Of a DNA stretch of 64,000 nucleotides, positions 63,009 to 64,000 are shown one piece after another. Under the pieces are notes generated by a model that had not been told where the DNA came from, searched no databases, and saw only the letters and a list, made by a program, of their open reading frames with translations. A program made the position numbers and the translations under genes. The stretch spans positions 3,224,001-3,288,000 of the forward strand of contig OZ252053.1 in NCBI GenBank assembly GCA_965247965.1. The letters run 5' to 3'. How positions within the stretch are numbered: position 1 is the stretch's first letter; each line of letters opens with the position of its first letter. The DNA is from UBA7328 sp965247965 (GTDB lineage Bacteria; Bacteroidota; Bacteroidia; Chitinophagales; Saprospiraceae).

Positions 63009-64000
63009 ATGCTACCTTCTAAATATTCCTTCGCATTTCTGATACTCATGTTTTCTTTTGTTTATCTCAAAGGTCAAAAAGCGGAAACCTATGAGGTTGA
63101 TATTCGTGATGAAATCTATGGAATCGTTGGTACATCTTTCAACTGGCCCGAAGGAAAAAAAGCTGCTCTTAGTCTGACATTTGACGACGCTCGGTCCTCC
63201 CATCCCACCCTGGGAAGGGCCTTGTTTCAAAAAATAGATGCCAGGGCTACTTTTTATGTGTTGCCAGGAAACATGAAAAAAAATCTGGAAGGCTGGAAAC
63301 AAATGGTGGCAGATGGTCATGAGATTGGCAATCATACGGTTGATCATCCCTGTACCGGCACTTTTCCCAAGGCCAGACCCAATGCCTTGGAATATTATAC
63401 CTTGGCTGATATGCGTCAGGAATTGCTGACTGCCAATCAACAGATCAAAGAGCTGCTGGGGGTGACACCCATTTCATATGCTTATACCTGTGCAAATACC
63501 ACTGTAGGACGAGGAGTCAATACTCAAAGCTATATACCATTGATTGCAGAGCTTTTTCAAAATGGAAGAGACGGGTACAATGAAACCGGTAATGATCCCA
63601 ATTTTACTGATTTGGCCTTGCTTCAGGGTGTAGAAATGGACCGCAAAGATTTTAAGACTGATATCAAGCCCATATTGGATTATGTTGTACGAAATGGGAT
63701 GTGGCTTGTGCTCGTCGGTCATGAAATCGCAGAAGATGATGCATTTCAAACAACGCGGACTGGTTTTCTCGAAGAAGTGGTAGCCTATGCAAAAAGACCC
63801 GAAAATGGCATCTGGCTGGCTCCGGTGGGGACGATCGCTGGTTATGTAGAAGAGCAACGCGAGAGGCAATCCAGGCAATTGGCCTCGTCCCTTACTTTTT
63901 GCGCCAGCTTTGACGAAGGCTTCGAAGCCGATTTTGCCAACGGAGATCCCCGGATTTTTAGTGCGCCTGCCTATGATCAACGCGAGTTAGCCATCCCCGA
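63009..64000 (+). CDS. Polysaccharide deacetylase with C-terminal LamG-like region (3' partial)
   Basis: The plus-strand frame is open from ATG 63009 to the end of the window (330 codons). The N-terminus has a signal peptide (SFAFLILMFSFVYLKGQ). The NodB/CE4 motifs are LSLTFDDARSSH (motif 1, metal Asp) and GHEIGNHTVDHP (motif 2, metal His pair), and MWLVLVGHEI later. From about residue 295 a new segment begins (LTFCASFDEGFEADFANGD) that resembles the start of a concanavalin-like LamG domain. It probably removes acetyl groups from an external glycan. Confidence 0.85.
   Translation, partial: MLPSKYSFAFLILMFSFVYLKGQKAETYEVDIRDEIYGIVGTSFNWPEGKKAALSLTFDDARSSHPTLGRALFQKIDARATFYVLPGNMKKNLEGWKQMVADGHEIGNHTVDHPCTGTFPKARPNALEYYTLADMRQELLTANQQIKELLGVTPISYAYTCANTTVGRGVNTQSYIPLIAELFQNGRDGYNETGNDPNFTDLALLQGVEMDRKDFKTDIKPILDYVVRNGMWLVLVGHEIAEDDAFQTTRTGFLEEVVAYAKRPENGIWLAPVGTIAGYVEEQRERQSRQLASSLTFCASFDEGFEADFANGDPRIFSAPAYDQRELAIP

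Noticed and set aside
63012..63980. Two minus-strand frames of 142 and 168 aa
   Set aside because: They are antisense to the plus-strand polysaccharide deacetylase, which has clear motifs and remains open to the window edge.
1..64000. CRISPR arrays, tRNA or rRNA genes
   Set aside because: No regularly spaced repeat array with unique spacers and no recognisable tRNA or rRNA sequence was seen on reading the window.

Overview
The window looks like a Bacteroidota chromosome, probably a marine or sediment lineage of the Cytophagia/Saprospiria type. This is inferred from the AT-rich coding sequence, frequent TTG/GTG starts, weak Shine-Dalgarno signals, a UpxY-type antiterminator, a lipoprotein sulfatase, a heparinase-II/III-like protein in a glycan locus, and many insertion sequences (ISAzo13, IS21, IS66, IS4, ISKra4) plus group II introns. 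No tRNA, rRNA or CRISPR array was seen.

Positions 1-31,270 (+ strand) form a long surface-polysaccharide locus with tightly packed, often overlapping genes. It encodes nucleotidyltransferases, three CMP-sugar cytidylyltransferases, an HpcH-type aldolase, Gfo/Idh/MocA and SDR/epimerase sugar-modifying enzymes, FkbM methyltransferases, a GT2, and three large uncharacterised proteins that look like GT-B transferases. The combination suggests a glycan containing one or more CMP-activated acidic (ulosonic-type) sugars. One oxidoreductase gene is split by a three-level nest of insertion sequences: an IS21 inside another IS21 inside an ISAzo13. Removing the nest restores the reading frame exactly. 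An IS66 element lies at 14.4-16.0 kb.

Positions 31,270-48,925 continue the locus: a fused MDR-Gfo/Idh oxidoreductase, asparagine synthetase B, two GT4 glycosyltransferases, a heparinase-like protein, a large YfhO-type membrane protein (minus strand) and a methyltransferase. Two group II introns with identical 419-aa maturases sit at the same point in two diverged copies of a noncoding host repeat (31.5-33.8 and 43.3-45.7 kb).

Positions 48,925-63,000 (mostly minus strand) look like an eroding catabolic region. After a second ISAzo13 copy come joined fragments of an IlvD/Edd dehydratase, a lipoprotein/hydrolase, an FG-GAP protein and a phytanoyl-CoA-dioxygenase-like protein. Then follow a UpxY regulator, a sulfatase, a GNAT pseudogene, an amidohydrolase (L-fuconolactonase-like) and a ribose-type ABC transporter whose permease has an in-frame stop and whose ATPase is split by an IS4-like element that itself contains an ISKra4-like element. 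A short SDR fragment follows. Together these genes suggest a former uptake and oxidation pathway for a (possibly sulfated) deoxysugar. The window ends inside a plus-strand polysaccharide deacetylase.

The most unusual signal is a 22-bp hairpin-containing sequence present three times (6806, 9187, 29455), always in the same orientation and always between AT and ATG. Two copies disrupt the transposase genes of two unrelated IS21 elements, and subtracting exactly 22 bp restores both reading frames. It behaves like a very small mobile or repeat element that I do not recognise.
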